In this document: in pieces, positions 16,420-25,971 of the stretch
How the letters are laid out: each line of letters opens with the position of its first letter
Position numbering within the stretch: the first letter of the stretch is position 1
Origin: Labrenzia sp. OB1
GTDB lineage: Bacteria; Pseudomonadota; Alphaproteobacteria; Rhizobiales; Stappiaceae
NCBI RefSeq assembly: GCF_001624695.1
Contig: NZ_JSEP01000012.1
Span: 91,858-155,857, forward strand
DNA length: 64,000 nt
Direction: 5' to 3'
Program-made: the position numbers and the translations under genes
Notes under the pieces: generated by a model
Database searches by the model: none
What the model was told of the DNA's origin: nothing
The model's input: only the letters and a program-made list of their open reading frames with translations

Positions 16420-17826
16420 CTAGTCGACGATATGGGCACCGAACGTATCGCGGAACGGCCCGCGCTGCTTGTCCGAAACGCGCACCTCGGCTGTGACGAA
16501 ATCCTCGGCATCGGTCCGCTCCAGCACCTCCGCCAACTGGTAGAGTTTCGCCAGCAAGGCCCCTTCGGCGACCGGAATTTTCAGGGCCAGAATATCGTCA
16601 TGCTGCGCCATGAAGGCATCCATGCGCGCCAGCAGGCCACCGACGCCCTCTCCGGTCAACGCAGACAGGGCGATAGGTCCCTCCTCGCCTGCATCTTCCA
16701 GAAGTTTTTGCCGGTAAGCGGGATCGAGGCAGTCGATCTTGTTCCAGACCTCAACGACCGGCGCCCCGGAAATGGCGTCGACCCCGAGATCGCTCAGGGT
16801 CTTCCTGACGTCTTCCGCCTGGGCGTCCGTGTCGGCATGCGAAATGTCACGCACGTGCAGGATCAGATCGGCTTCCAGCACTTCTTCCAGCGTTGCCCGG
16901 AACGCCGCGACCAGATGGGTCGGCAGATCGGAGATGAACCCGACGGTGTCCGAAACGATCACTTCCCTGCCGTGTGGCAGAGAAACCTTGCGCAATGTCG
17001 GATCGAGCGTTGCGAACAGCAGATCCTTGGCAAAGACATCGGCTTCCGTCAGCCGATTGAAAAGCGTCGATTTGCCGGCATTGGTATAGCCGACCAGCGC
17101 CACCACCGGCTGGGGTATCTTCTTGCGTTTCTTGCGGTGAAGATCACGTGTGCGGCGCACACCCTGCAATTGTTTCTGCAGGGCAATGATGCGGTCCTGG
17201 ATCTGACGGCGATCGGCCTCGATCTGGGTTTCGCCGGGTCCGCCCATGAACCCGGCACCGCCGCGCTGGCGTTCCAGGTGGGTCCATGACCGGACAAGGC
17301 GGCTCTTCTGCCAGCTCAGATGGGCCAGATCGACCTGCAGACGGCCTTCCTTGGTACGCGCGCGGTCCCCGAAAATTTCCAGAATGAGACCCGTCCGGTC
17401 GATCACCTTGGTTTTCAGGCGGCGCTCAAGGTTACGTTGCTGAACAGGCGAAAGAGGATGATCGATAACGACCAGATCAAGGTCCTCGCTTGCAACAATC
17501 CCGGCAAATTCCGCAACCTTGCCTTCGCCGAACAAAGTGGCGGGCTTGGGATTGCTGATCCGCACTATACCCGAGTGGACGATATTAAGATTGATGGCGG
17601 CGCTGAGGCCGATGGCTTCCTCCAGGCGCGCTTCCGGGCTCCGGTTGGACCGCAGATCATGCTGCCCACCGTCACCACGCAATTGCAGCACCGGTTCCAG
17701 AATCATGGCGCGAAAAGCCTGAGGAAGCCGGTCGACACCGGTTTCCTTAAGCCTTAGTGACGCCTGCCCTGGCTCTTCGGAACCATTTGATTTTGAAAAA
17801 TCGTCTGCGCGAGACTTGGGTTTCAA
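16420..17826 (-). CDS. hflX: GTPase HflX
   Basis: This 468-residue ribosome-associated GTPase has an N-terminal HflX domain with the glycine-rich MGGPGETQIE segment. Its G domain shows G1 GYTNAGKST (residues 246-254), G3 DTVGF and G4 NKID. HflX splits stalled ribosomes after heat or antibiotic stress. The frame starts with TTG at 17826, immediately after the hfq stop, and the residues after it are poorly conserved, so the true start may lie further in (M41). It is co-directional with hfq. Confidence 0.92.
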   Translation of the reverse strand: MKPKSRADDFSKSNGSEEPGQASLRLKETGVDRLPQAFRAMILEPVLQLRGDGGQHDLRSNRSPEARLEEAIGLSAAINLNIVHSGIVRISNPKPATLFGEGKVAEFAGIVASEDLDLVVIDHPLSPVQQRNLERRLKTKVIDRTGLILEIFGDRARTKEGRLQVDLAHLSWQKSRLVRSWTHLERQRGGAGFMGGPGETQIEADRRQIQDRIIALQKQLQGVRRTRDLHRKKRKKIPQPVVALVGYTNAGKSTLFNRLTEADVFAKDLLFATLDPTLRKVSLPHGREVIVSDTVGFISDLPTHLVAAFRATLEEVLEADLILHVRDISHADTDAQAEDVRKTLSDLGVDAISGAPVVEVWNKIDCLDPAYRQKLLEDAGEEGPIALSALTGEGVGGLLARMDAFMAQHDDILALKIPVAEGALLAKLYQLAEVLERTDAEDFVTAEVRVSDKQRGPFRDTFGAHIVD

Positions 17827-18081
17827 TCAGCTTGCCTTTTCCGCGTTTTCCTCAGCCTGATCGAACAGTTGAACAGGTCCGTTAGGCATTATTGTGGAAA
17901 TCGCGTGTTTATAGACAAGCTGAGAATGTCCGTCGCGCCGCAGCAGGACACAAAAGTTATCGAACCAGGTCACGACACCCTGCAACTTCACACCGTTGAT
18001 GAGAAAAATCGTCAGGGGAGTTTTTTGTTTGCGAACGTGATTAAGGAAAGTGTCTTGAAGATTTTGTGCGCGCTCAGCCAT
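17827..18081 (-). CDS. hfq: RNA chaperone Hfq
   Basis: This 84-residue Sm-like protein forms a hexamer that pairs small RNAs with mRNAs. The Sm1 motif is [22 protein letters not shown] (shown in part: [11 protein letters not shown]) and Sm2 is the YKHAIST segment. The N-terminal QNLQDTFLN of proximal-face binding is present. The acidic C-terminal tail is short, as in other alphaproteobacteria. The ATG at 18081 gives the canonical MAERAQ start; the longer frame to 18168 is not supported. hflX begins directly after its stop. Confidence 0.95.
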   Translation of the reverse strand: MAERAQNLQDTFLNHVRKQKTPLTIFLINGVKLQGVVTWFDNFCVLLRRDGHSQLVYKHAISTIMPNGPVQLFDQAEENAEKAS

Positions 18082-18270
18082 CAGTCTTTTTATCCTGTTT
18101 GTCCCGGATGCGGCCGAGCATCCGGCGTTTACGCGGCTTACCGTCGAAAACCTTTCAAATTCAAACACTAAGGTTTAACGTGCCGCTCGCTTTTTGCATT
18201 GCCCACCAGATAGAACTGTCTGCCCCAGTTCCATATTGTATCTAATTTCTGCCCAACAAGCCCAGTCGAA

Positions 18271-19134
18271 TCATACCATCTGGAAATCAGTAGCAGTATG
18301 GAACAGTTCGCGCAATCGGGTTGCAACCGTACCCGGGTGCCCATTTCCGATCACCTTGTCGTCCACACGCACGACCGGCAAAACGATGCTCGTGGCCGCC
18401 GTTACGAATGCTTCCTTCGCATCGAATGCCTCTTCGAGGCTAAATGGCCTTTCTTCAAAAGTCAGCCCCTCTCGGCGAATAAGCTCAAGGACAACTGCCC
18501 GGGTGATACCCTTGAGGATCCCGCTCTCGGCCGGCCGCGTGACGAGCGTCCCCTCCTTCGTGACGATCCAGGCATTCGTTGACCCGCCTTCGGTGACGAA
18601 GCCGCTTGTATCGACATACCAAGCCTCCTTGCCACCATGCTCCTTGGCATTCTGCTTTGCGAGCACATTGGGCAGCAACGCCACGGTCTTGATATCGACC
18701 CTCGGCCAGCGATTCTCGGGATAGCTGACCACAGCGATGCCTTGCGCTGCCTGCTTGTTCGCAGCTTCGGGACTGGTTGAACGGGCGGTTACGACAATGG
18801 AAGGCGCAACGTCATCGGGCGGGAAAAAGTGATCGCGCCTTGATACACCCCGGGTGACCTGAATATAGACCAGACCGTTACGCACCATGTTGCGCCGCGC
18901 GACCTGACGCACCACGAACTCAACCGCAGCCCTTGTCATCGGCCAGCCGATGCGCAATTCTCCCAAGGATCTGTCGAGACGGTCCAGATGCCGGGGCATG
19001 TCGACGATCTGCCCCTGCCAGACTTCGCAGACTTCGTAGACGCCGTCGGCAAACTGGTAGCCCCGGTCTTCCACGTGCACTGCGGCATCCGCATGACGGA
19101 CATACTGACCGTTGACATAGGCAATCCGGCTCAT
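18271..19134 (-). CDS. dat: D-amino acid aminotransferase (fold-type IV)
   Basis: This 287-residue PLP enzyme belongs to the branched-chain/D-amino acid transaminase fold. The N-terminal MSRIAYVNGQYV and DRGYQFADGVYEV match D-alanine aminotransferases, and the PLP lysine is K149 in RVDIKTVALLPN. The C-terminal TSGFVTEGGSTNAWIV segment binds the cofactor. It should interconvert D-alanine and D-glutamate for cell wall supply or catabolise D-amino acids. It lies between trkA and hfq on the same strand. Confidence 0.9.
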   Translation of the reverse strand: MSRIAYVNGQYVRHADAAVHVEDRGYQFADGVYEVCEVWQGQIVDMPRHLDRLDRSLGELRIGWPMTRAAVEFVVRQVARRNMVRNGLVYIQVTRGVSRRDHFFPPDDVAPSIVVTARSTSPEAANKQAAQGIAVVSYPENRWPRVDIKTVALLPNVLAKQNAKEHGGKEAWYVDTSGFVTEGGSTNAWIVTKEGTLVTRPAESGILKGITRAVVLELIRREGLTFEERPFSLEEAFDAKEAFVTAATSIVLPVVRVDDKVIGNGHPGTVATRLRELFHTATDFQMV

Positions 19135-19236
19135 GTTTCCTCCAATGAAGGGCGGTCCTATCCGAACCGATTGGTTTCTCGTGAAATTTGACCAGAAGAT
19201 GCGTCAAACGCAAGGCCAGAAAGCAAGCGAAACGCC

Positions 19237-20613
19237 TTAAAAGAAATCCAGGCTGACCCGGAACATCTGTTCGACCTGACGCACCCTATTCGCAACCGCA
19301 AAAATGACGATGCGATCCTGGGCCTGGATCTGAAGATCGCCGTTCGGTGTCAGGACTTCTCCGCCGCGGAAAACCGCCCCCACACGGATACCGGAAGGCA
19401 GATCGATCTCCCGCAGGGGTTTTCCGACCAACGGGGACGTGTCCAGCGCCTCGGCCTCGACGATTTCCGCCGCACCGTTCTGGAGGGAATGAACCCCCCT
19501 GATACGGCCCCGGCGCACGTGTTGCAGAATGCGCGAAATCGTCACTGCCCGGGGATTAATGAAGGCATCGATCCCCAGGGCATTGGCAAAAGCCGGATAG
19601 CTGGGATTGTTCAACAGGGACAGAGACCGCTTGCAGCCGAGCTTCTTCGCCATCACCGACGAAAGGATGTTGACCTCGTCGTCGTTGGTCAAAGCCACCA
19701 TCGTGTCGGCATCGCCTGCATCGGCCTCGTGCAGGATGGTTTGATCCAGTGCGCTGCCATGCAGGATCACGGACCGTTTGAGATCGTCCGCCACTTCCAT
19801 GGCCCGCTCGCGCGACGCCTCGATCAGCTTGATCTTCGTTCCCGACTGCCTCTGCTCCAGCGCCTTTGCGACATAAAGGCCGATATTGCCTCCGCCGGCG
19901 ATCACCACCTTGGCCGCTTCCGGCTCTTCATGGCCGAAAATGCTCAGCGTGCGGCGCACCTGGTCGCGCCGCGCCACTACGTAGGCCAGGTCGCCGGTCA
20001 GAATGGAATCGCTGCTCTTGGGCACGAAAAGCCGGTTGTTCCGGTAAATTCCGACGACAACGGCACCCAAGTCCGGAAACAGTTCCGTCAACTGGCGCAA
20101 CGGCGTGTCGACGACCGGGCAGTCCTCCTCGCAGATAATCCCGACAACCACCACGTGGTCGTCCGCGAACCGCACTGTTTCCACCGCACCCGGCAAAGCC
20201 AGACGGCGCAGCACCATTTCGCCAACTTCGATTTCCGGCGAAATGATCACGTCGATCGGCATGTGGTCACGGGAAAAGAGATTGCGCCACCGACCCTGCA
20301 GATAGGATTGCGCCCGGATACGGGCGACCTTGGTCGGCACGTTGAACAGCGAGTGCGCCACCTGACAGGCCACCATGTTGACTTCGTCGTACAGGGTGAC
20401 GGCGACAATCATGTCGGCTTCTTCGGCACCGGCCTGGGCCAGAATATCCGGATGTGCCCCGTGCCCCACGAATCCGCGCACGTCGAGCTGGTCGCCTATG
20501 GCATTGATCAGTTGCGGAGAGGAATCGATCACCGACACATCGTTCTGCTCCGCAGCGAGGCGTTCGGCAATGCCGTAGCCCACCTGTCCAGCGCCGCAAA
20601 TAACGATTTTCAT
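19237..20613 (-). CDS. trkA: Trk potassium uptake protein TrkA
   Basis: This 458-residue peripheral membrane protein gates the Trk potassium channel. It has two NAD-binding Rossmann RCK_N domains (MKIVICGAGQVGYGIAERL at the start and VVIAGGGNIGLYVAKAL near residue 235), each followed by an RCK_C domain. Length is typical. The ATG at 20613 has AAGGG upstream. Its position directly downstream of ntrX is common in Hyphomicrobiales. The membrane partner TrkH is not in the window. Confidence 0.94.
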   Translation of the reverse strand: MKIVICGAGQVGYGIAERLAAEQNDVSVIDSSPQLINAIGDQLDVRGFVGHGAHPDILAQAGAEEADMIVAVTLYDEVNMVACQVAHSLFNVPTKVARIRAQSYLQGRWRNLFSRDHMPIDVIISPEIEVGEMVLRRLALPGAVETVRFADDHVVVVGIICEEDCPVVDTPLRQLTELFPDLGAVVVGIYRNNRLFVPKSSDSILTGDLAYVVARRDQVRRTLSIFGHEEPEAAKVVIAGGGNIGLYVAKALEQRQSGTKIKLIEASRERAMEVADDLKRSVILHGSALDQTILHEADAGDADTMVALTNDDEVNILSSVMAKKLGCKRSLSLLNNPSYPAFANALGIDAFINPRAVTISRILQHVRRGRIRGVHSLQNGAAEIVEAEALDTSPLVGKPLREIDLPSGIRVGAVFRGGEVLTPNGDLQIQAQDRIVIFAVANRVRQVEQMFRVSLDFF

Positions 20614-20662
20614 GGGAGAAACCCTTTCCCGCTCTGCCGTCTAATTCTTGGCTTCACGCCCC

Positions 20663-22030
20663 TCAGGTCATGCCCAGGGTTTTGAGTTTGCGGTGAAGCG
20701 CAGACCGTTCCATACCCACAAATTCAGCCGTCCGCGAGATGTTCCCGTCAAATCTTTTGATCTGGGCCTGCAGATACTCGCGTTCGAATATCTCGCGCGC
20801 CTCCCTCAAGGGAACAGACATCAGGTGCTCGCCAGTTCCCGATGTCGGCAGATTCGGCAGCGTTTCGCCGATTTCGGCGGGCAGCAGGTCGGCGGTTATC
20901 GTACTGTCCGGGTCGCCGCGGCTCAGGATCAACAAGCGCTCGACGTTGTTGCGCAACTGGCGGACGTTTCCCGGCCAGTCATGTGTCTGCAGAACCGCCA
21001 TGGCATCGTCCCCGATAGGCCGGAGCGGGAGGCCGGAAGCCGACGAGATCTGTTCCATGAAGTGGTGGACCAGAACGGGAATATCCTCGCGCCGTTCCGC
21101 CAGACCCGGTACGCGCAGGGGCACCACGCTGAGCCGGTGATAGAGGTCCTGCCGGAAAAGCCCGGACCCGATGTGTTCTTCCAGGTTCTTGGACGTGGAG
21201 GACAGGATCCGGATATCCACCTGCACCTTCTGCGTACCGCCGACACGGGAAAAACTCTGCTCGACAAGCACCCTGAGGATCTTTCCCTGGGTCTCCGCCG
21301 GCATGTCGGCAACCTCGTCCAGATAGAGCGTGCCGCCGTGAGCCTCCTCAAGAGCGCCGATTTTCCGAAGGCTGCCGCTGTCGTCCTCGATCCCGAACAG
21401 CTCTTCCTCCATACGCGCCGGCGTGATGGTCGCCGCGTTGAGAACAACAAACGGGCTTTTGGCGCGCGCCGAAAGATCGTGGATCATTCTGGCCGCACGT
21501 TCCTTGCCCGCCCCGGAGGGGCCGATGATCAGGATGCGGCTGTTGGTGGCGGAAATCTTCTGAATGGTCTGTCGCAGGTTATGTGCTGCGGAAGAGTTGC
21601 CGACAATATCGCTGGTTTCACCACTGCGCTGTTTCAGATCGCGGATTTCGCGCTTCAGGCTCGAAGCTTCCAGCGCGCGTTCGACAATATGAACAAGACG
21701 ATCTGCCTTGAAGGGTTTTTCGATGTAATCGTAAGCGCCCCGCTTGATCGCCGAAACGGCCGTCTCGATATTGCCGTGACCGGAAATGATCACCACTGGC
21801 AGATCCGGATCGGATTCCTTCAGAACATCCAGAAGCGCCAACCCGTCGAGCCGGCTGCCCTGCAGCCAGATATCCAGAATGACGAGAGATGGCCTGCGTT
21901 CCTTCACCGCGGCCAGCGCGCGGTCGGAATCCGCGGCTGTCCGGGTTCCGTAGCCGTCGTCGTCAAGGATACCGGCAATCATTTCCCGGATATCGGTTTC
22001 GTCGTCTACGACAAGAATATCATGCGCCAT
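20663..22030 (-). CDS. ntrX: Response regulator NtrX
   Basis: This 455-residue regulator has a receiver domain (phospho-acceptor D53), a central AAA+ domain (Walker A GPSGAGKE at 170-177), and a C-terminal Fis-type helix-turn-helix ending SALHRKLKTLG. It lacks the GAFTGA loop needed to contact sigma-54: the corresponding stretch reads EELFGIEDDSGSLRKIGA. That is a known trait of alphaproteobacterial NtrX, which controls respiration, envelope and nitrogen genes. It overlaps ntrY by 11 bases. Confidence 0.94.
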   Translation of the reverse strand: MAHDILVVDDETDIREMIAGILDDDGYGTRTAADSDRALAAVKERRPSLVILDIWLQGSRLDGLALLDVLKESDPDLPVVIISGHGNIETAVSAIKRGAYDYIEKPFKADRLVHIVERALEASSLKREIRDLKQRSGETSDIVGNSSAAHNLRQTIQKISATNSRILIIGPSGAGKERAARMIHDLSARAKSPFVVLNAATITPARMEEELFGIEDDSGSLRKIGALEEAHGGTLYLDEVADMPAETQGKILRVLVEQSFSRVGGTQKVQVDIRILSSTSKNLEEHIGSGLFRQDLYHRLSVVPLRVPGLAERREDIPVLVHHFMEQISSASGLPLRPIGDDAMAVLQTHDWPGNVRQLRNNVERLLILSRGDPDSTITADLLPAEIGETLPNLPTSGTGEHLMSVPLREAREIFEREYLQAQIKRFDGNISRTAEFVGMERSALHRKLKTLGMT

Positions 22031-24275
22031 GGGCAGTCACTGCTTGATCTCTGTCCTCGGTCTCCGGTTCGCTTTCGGCATGGGCTGCCAGTGTCAGGCG
22101 AACGAGAGTTCCCGTGTCTTCAGGGTTGGATTTGGGAGCGTCGAGCAATTCGATACCACCCCCGTGGTCTTCAAGAATTTTCCGTACGATGGCAAGGCCG
22201 AGGCCCGTCCCCTTTTCACGCGTGGTCATATAGGGCTCCAGCAGGCGGCTTCTGTTTTCTTCCGGCAAGCCGATGCCGTTGTCTGTGACGTCGATCACGA
22301 TCCGCCCACCGGCATCCGCGCGCAGAGTCACCGTGACACGTCCGTCCGGCTGACCCTCGCCCGTCCTGGCGCTGACCGCTTCGGTCGCGTTTTTCACAAC
22401 GTTCGTAAGCGCTTGTCCGACAAGCCTTGCATCGAAAACAGCCTCGACCGGTTTATCCGGCACCTCTGCTTTCACACTGATTTCCGGATTTGCGACCGAC
22501 TGCATGAAGGCGGCATCCCGCACCGCTTCGCGAAGATCGCCCTTAGACTTTGTGGGTTTGCGCATACGTGCAAAGGAGGAAAATTCATCCACCATCTGAC
22601 CGATGTCGCCAACTTGCCTGACGATCGTATCTATACATTGATCGAACACCTCCCGGTCTTCTTCAATGCGTTTTCCATAGCGTCTGCGGATACGTTCGGC
22701 GGACAGCTGGATCGGCGTCAGCGGGTTCTTGATTTCATGCGCGATCCTGCGGGCAACATCCGCCCAGGCGGAATTGCGCTGTGCGGAGACAAGATCGGTA
22801 ATATCGTCCAGCGTCACCACGAAACCATGTTCGCGGCGGGTCGACTGTTCACTGGTGATACGCACATTGATCGTACGCAGCCGCCCGCCCCTGGCGATCT
22901 CGACCTGCGTTTCGGGAAGCCTGTCCCCCGGGCCTTGAAGGGCTTCCGCAATACAGTCCTGCAACTCAGGCACAACCTCGATAAGGGACTTGTTGAGGAT
23001 CTGCACTTCGTCCAGCATGAGGAGTTCCAGGGCTGATCTGTTGATCAGCATGATGGAAGCCTCGTCATCGACACCGATCACGCCGGTGGAGACACCGGAC
23101 AACACGGCCTCGTTGAAGCGGCGACGGCGATCAATCTGTTCGTTGGCGGCAAGCAGTGCGTCGCGCTGACCGAGAAGCTGCCCGGTCATCTTGTTGAAGG
23201 TGGTTCCGAGGTTCGCAAGGTCTCCGCCGGATTTCTCGGTCCCGACCTTCACCGCAAGATTGCCTTTAGAGACTTCATCTGCCGCGGAAATCAGCGCGCG
23301 GATCGGAGATACCAGTCGGTTGGCGAAGCCGAAACCGATCCAGATGGCCGACAGCAACAACACAAGCGCCACACCGAGATAGACAAGTGCGAAGGCGATC
23401 TGCACGCCGAAGCGGCTGCTCTCCATCTGCTGGTATTCGGACGCTCCGTCTTCGGCCAGGCGAAGATATTCAACCACGCGCGGATCGATGGCGCGCACCG
23501 CATAAAGATAAAAGTTGTCGTAGGCCGACAGCTTCATCACACCGCCGACGATGTTGGAACTGCCCGGGGCGATCAGAATCGGATCGCCGGATTTGGCCTT
23601 GAAGAAGCTGTCGGCGGGAGGCAGCGGAATATCCGCATTGGGATCGAGAATGATCCGCGTCACCACATCACCGTTTTCATTCAACATGAAAGCGCCGAGA
23701 ATGCCGCGCAGCGAGACCTGTGTGGAAAAGAACTGGTCGAACCGTGAGGGTTCGAAATCATAGACCGCCTTGGCCCGGTCTATGTCATTCGTCATGGCGA
23801 TCAGATCGCCGCGCAGCACTCTGGCATGTTCCTGAAGATAAGCCTGCGCCACGGTCAGGGCGTTGTCGATGATCTGGCGCGTGCGTTCCTCGAACCACCG
23901 GTCAAGACCCCGATCAAGCGTTATGGCGGCCAGTATGGCCATCAGAACGGCCGGAACAGCCGCAACCACGCTGAACAGGGCAACAACCCGCACGTGAAGC
24001 CGTGCGGCGGCGCGTCCCCGCCGCCGGGCCTGCCAGAGTTTCAGGATCTCGAAGGCGATGACACCAAGCAGAACGGCGGCCAGGGCGCCGTTGATCGTCA
24101 TGGCGGTCTTGATGACGTCCTGGGTAGGATCGATCGACGTGAGGCCCATCAGAATGGCGAAAGTCACACCGATGGAAATCAGGGCGACAACCATTATCGC
24201 CAGACCGGCGCGTCGCCAGATCCTGCCGGCAGCGCTCGACTGCGCAACGGATTTCTGTGCCGCTTCTAGTATCAT
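22020..24275 (-). CDS. ntrY: Sensor histidine kinase NtrY
   Basis: This 751-residue membrane sensor has N-terminal transmembrane segments (for example LAIMVVALISIGVTFAILMG), a large periplasmic loop, a HAMP linker, a PAS domain, HisKA with the phospho-accepting His in [15 protein letters not shown], and an HATPase domain with DNGIGLPEE and GTGLGLAIV. It is the partner of NtrX. The ATG at 24275 has GAGG close upstream; ATGs at 24296 and 24410 are alternatives. Confidence 0.93.
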   Translation of the reverse strand: MILEAAQKSVAQSSAAGRIWRRAGLAIMVVALISIGVTFAILMGLTSIDPTQDVIKTAMTINGALAAVLLGVIAFEILKLWQARRRGRAAARLHVRVVALFSVVAAVPAVLMAILAAITLDRGLDRWFEERTRQIIDNALTVAQAYLQEHARVLRGDLIAMTNDIDRAKAVYDFEPSRFDQFFSTQVSLRGILGAFMLNENGDVVTRIILDPNADIPLPPADSFFKAKSGDPILIAPGSSNIVGGVMKLSAYDNFYLYAVRAIDPRVVEYLRLAEDGASEYQQMESSRFGVQIAFALVYLGVALVLLLSAIWIGFGFANRLVSPIRALISAADEVSKGNLAVKVGTEKSGGDLANLGTTFNKMTGQLLGQRDALLAANEQIDRRRRFNEAVLSGVSTGVIGVDDEASIMLINRSALELLMLDEVQILNKSLIEVVPELQDCIAEALQGPGDRLPETQVEIARGGRLRTINVRITSEQSTRREHGFVVTLDDITDLVSAQRNSAWADVARRIAHEIKNPLTPIQLSAERIRRRYGKRIEEDREVFDQCIDTIVRQVGDIGQMVDEFSSFARMRKPTKSKGDLREAVRDAAFMQSVANPEISVKAEVPDKPVEAVFDARLVGQALTNVVKNATEAVSARTGEGQPDGRVTVTLRADAGGRIVIDVTDNGIGLPEENRSRLLEPYMTTREKGTGLGLAIVRKILEDHGGGIELLDAPKSNPEDTGTLVRLTLAAHAESEPETEDRDQAVTAHGA

Positions 24276-24450
24276 TGAACCTCGAACAAATGCCATCGGG
24301 AACGCGGCACAGGCTTCTAGACTGCTTGCGGCAAACTTATCACACAATGTTGCGAAATTGCGACAGGGTTGGTTGAAGGATGAAAAAATGCGGTGGACGA
24401 ATGACCGCATCCCGGCGTTAAACAGGATATCGCTATTTTTATCCCTTCCG

Positions 24451-24487
24451 CCGCGCGCGGAATCTGATCTGGCGCGCGGCCTTTTTT
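24451..24487 (+). terminator. GC-rich hairpin with T-tract, forward orientation
   Basis: CCGCGCGC (24451-24458) pairs with GCGCGCGG (24472-24479), followed by CC and six T residues. It has the look of an intrinsic terminator read on the forward strand, antisense to the surrounding ntr genes, between ntrC and ntrY. It would stop antisense transcription, or it may be a structured part of the ntrY leader. Confidence 0.4.
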
Positions 24488-24529
24488 GCCGGTCATCTGC
24501 AGTCTAGTGGCCCAACCTGCTGAGGAGCC

Positions 24530-25969
24530 CTAGCGGGTCGAACGCATCACCTGAATGTCCAGATCCCGGATTTTCTTGCGCAAGGTATTGCGGTTCACCC
24601 CGAGCAGTTCTGCGGCCTTGATCTGGTTGCCGCGGGTTGCGGCAAGCGCGGCGCTGATCAGGGGATATTCCACCTCGCGCAGAATTCGGTGATAGAGGCC
24701 AGGAGGCGGAAGCGCATCACCGAAGGTGTCGAAATATCCGGAAAGGTAGCGTTCAACGGAACCGCCGAGATTAACGCTCTCGGCCGTCTCCTCTTCCATG
24801 GAGGAAACAGACGGCTGGCTCAGTTCGTGCTCCAGCAGATTTTCACTGATCACATCCTGCGGATAGAGCGCGGCAAGCCGCCGGACAAGGTTCTCCAGTT
24901 CCCGCACGTTGCCCGGCCAACGGTAGCGGCGCAGCAGGTTGAGAGCGCTCTGGTCTATCTGCTTGGCGGGCAGGCCTTCCTTTTCCACAAGGCTGAAAAA
25001 GTGACGGACGAGATCGGGTATGTCTTCCACACGCTCGCGCAGCGGTGGCAGGCGTATCGGCACCACGTTCAGGCGGAAATAAAGATCCTCACGGAACAGT
25101 CCCTGATTGATCAGGTGGCGCAGATCCTTGTTTGTCGCTGCAACAATCCTGACATCGGTCTTGATCGGCGTGCGGCCACCAACCGTAGTGTACTCGCCCT
25201 GCTGCAAAACACGCAAAAGCCGGGTCTGCGCCTCCATCGGCATATCGCCGATCTCATCCAGAAACAGCGTTCCGCCGTCGGCCTGTTCGAAGCGGCCGGA
25301 ACTGCGGTTCTGCGCGCCCGTGAAGGCGCCCTTCTCGTGGCCGAACAATTCAGCCTCAATCAGATCTCTCGGGATTGCCGCCATGTTGATGGCAACGAAG
25401 GGTCCGTTGCGCCGTTTGCCGTAGTCATGCAGGGCGCGCGCAACCAGTTCCTTGCCGGTCCCCGACTCGCCGTTGATCATCACCGTGAGATCGGTCTGCA
25501 TCAGCCGCGCCAGAACCCGGTAAATTTCCTGCATGGCAGGCGAGCGGCCAACCAGGGGCATTCCTTCGCCAGCATCGTCCAGTTCGACGGCCGGACGCCT
25601 CTTCGGCTCTTCAAGCGCTCGTTGAACAATACTCGTCAACTCTTTGAGATCAAAAGGCTTAGGAAGATACTCATAGGCACCTTTTTCAGACGCCTTGATG
25701 GCTGTCATGAAAGTGTTCTGCGCACTCATGACCAGTACCGGAAGGTCCGGCCGCATCTTTTTCATGCGGGGCAGAACGTCGAAAATGTTCTCATCCGGCA
25801 TGACAACATCGGTAATGACGAGATCTCCGTCTCCCGAAGACACCCACCGCCACAATGTCGAGGCATTCGACGTCAACCGGACGGTATAGCCGGCCCGGGA
25901 AAGCGCCTGATTGAGAACTGTGCGGATAGCCGCGTCGTCATCTGCAACTAGGATCGTGCCTGTCGGCAT
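24530..25969 (-). CDS. ntrC: Nitrogen regulation response regulator NtrC
   Basis: This 479-residue sigma-54 activator has a receiver domain (D54 in [10 protein letters not shown]), an AAA+ domain with Walker A GESGTGKE (167-174) and an intact GAFTGA loop (214-219), and a Fis-type C-terminal helix-turn-helix ([16 protein letters not shown]). It activates nitrogen assimilation genes when phosphorylated by NtrB. The ATG at 25969 is preferred over a TTG two codons earlier. Start overlaps or nearly abuts the ntrB stop. Confidence 0.95.
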   Translation of the reverse strand: MPTGTILVADDDAAIRTVLNQALSRAGYTVRLTSNASTLWRWVSSGDGDLVITDVVMPDENIFDVLPRMKKMRPDLPVLVMSAQNTFMTAIKASEKGAYEYLPKPFDLKELTSIVQRALEEPKRRPAVELDDAGEGMPLVGRSPAMQEIYRVLARLMQTDLTVMINGESGTGKELVARALHDYGKRRNGPFVAINMAAIPRDLIEAELFGHEKGAFTGAQNRSSGRFEQADGGTLFLDEIGDMPMEAQTRLLRVLQQGEYTTVGGRTPIKTDVRIVAATNKDLRHLINQGLFREDLYFRLNVVPIRLPPLRERVEDIPDLVRHFFSLVEKEGLPAKQIDQSALNLLRRYRWPGNVRELENLVRRLAALYPQDVISENLLEHELSQPSVSSMEEETAESVNLGGSVERYLSGYFDTFGDALPPPGLYHRILREVEYPLISAALAATRGNQIKAAELLGVNRNTLRKKIRDLDIQVMRSTR

Positions 25970-25971
25970 GG

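Noticed and set aside
20648..22288. A 546-codon open frame on the forward strand
   Set aside because: It is antisense to ntrX, whose receiver, AAA+ and Fis domains are unmistakable. High-GC coding sequence often leaves long open antisense frames.
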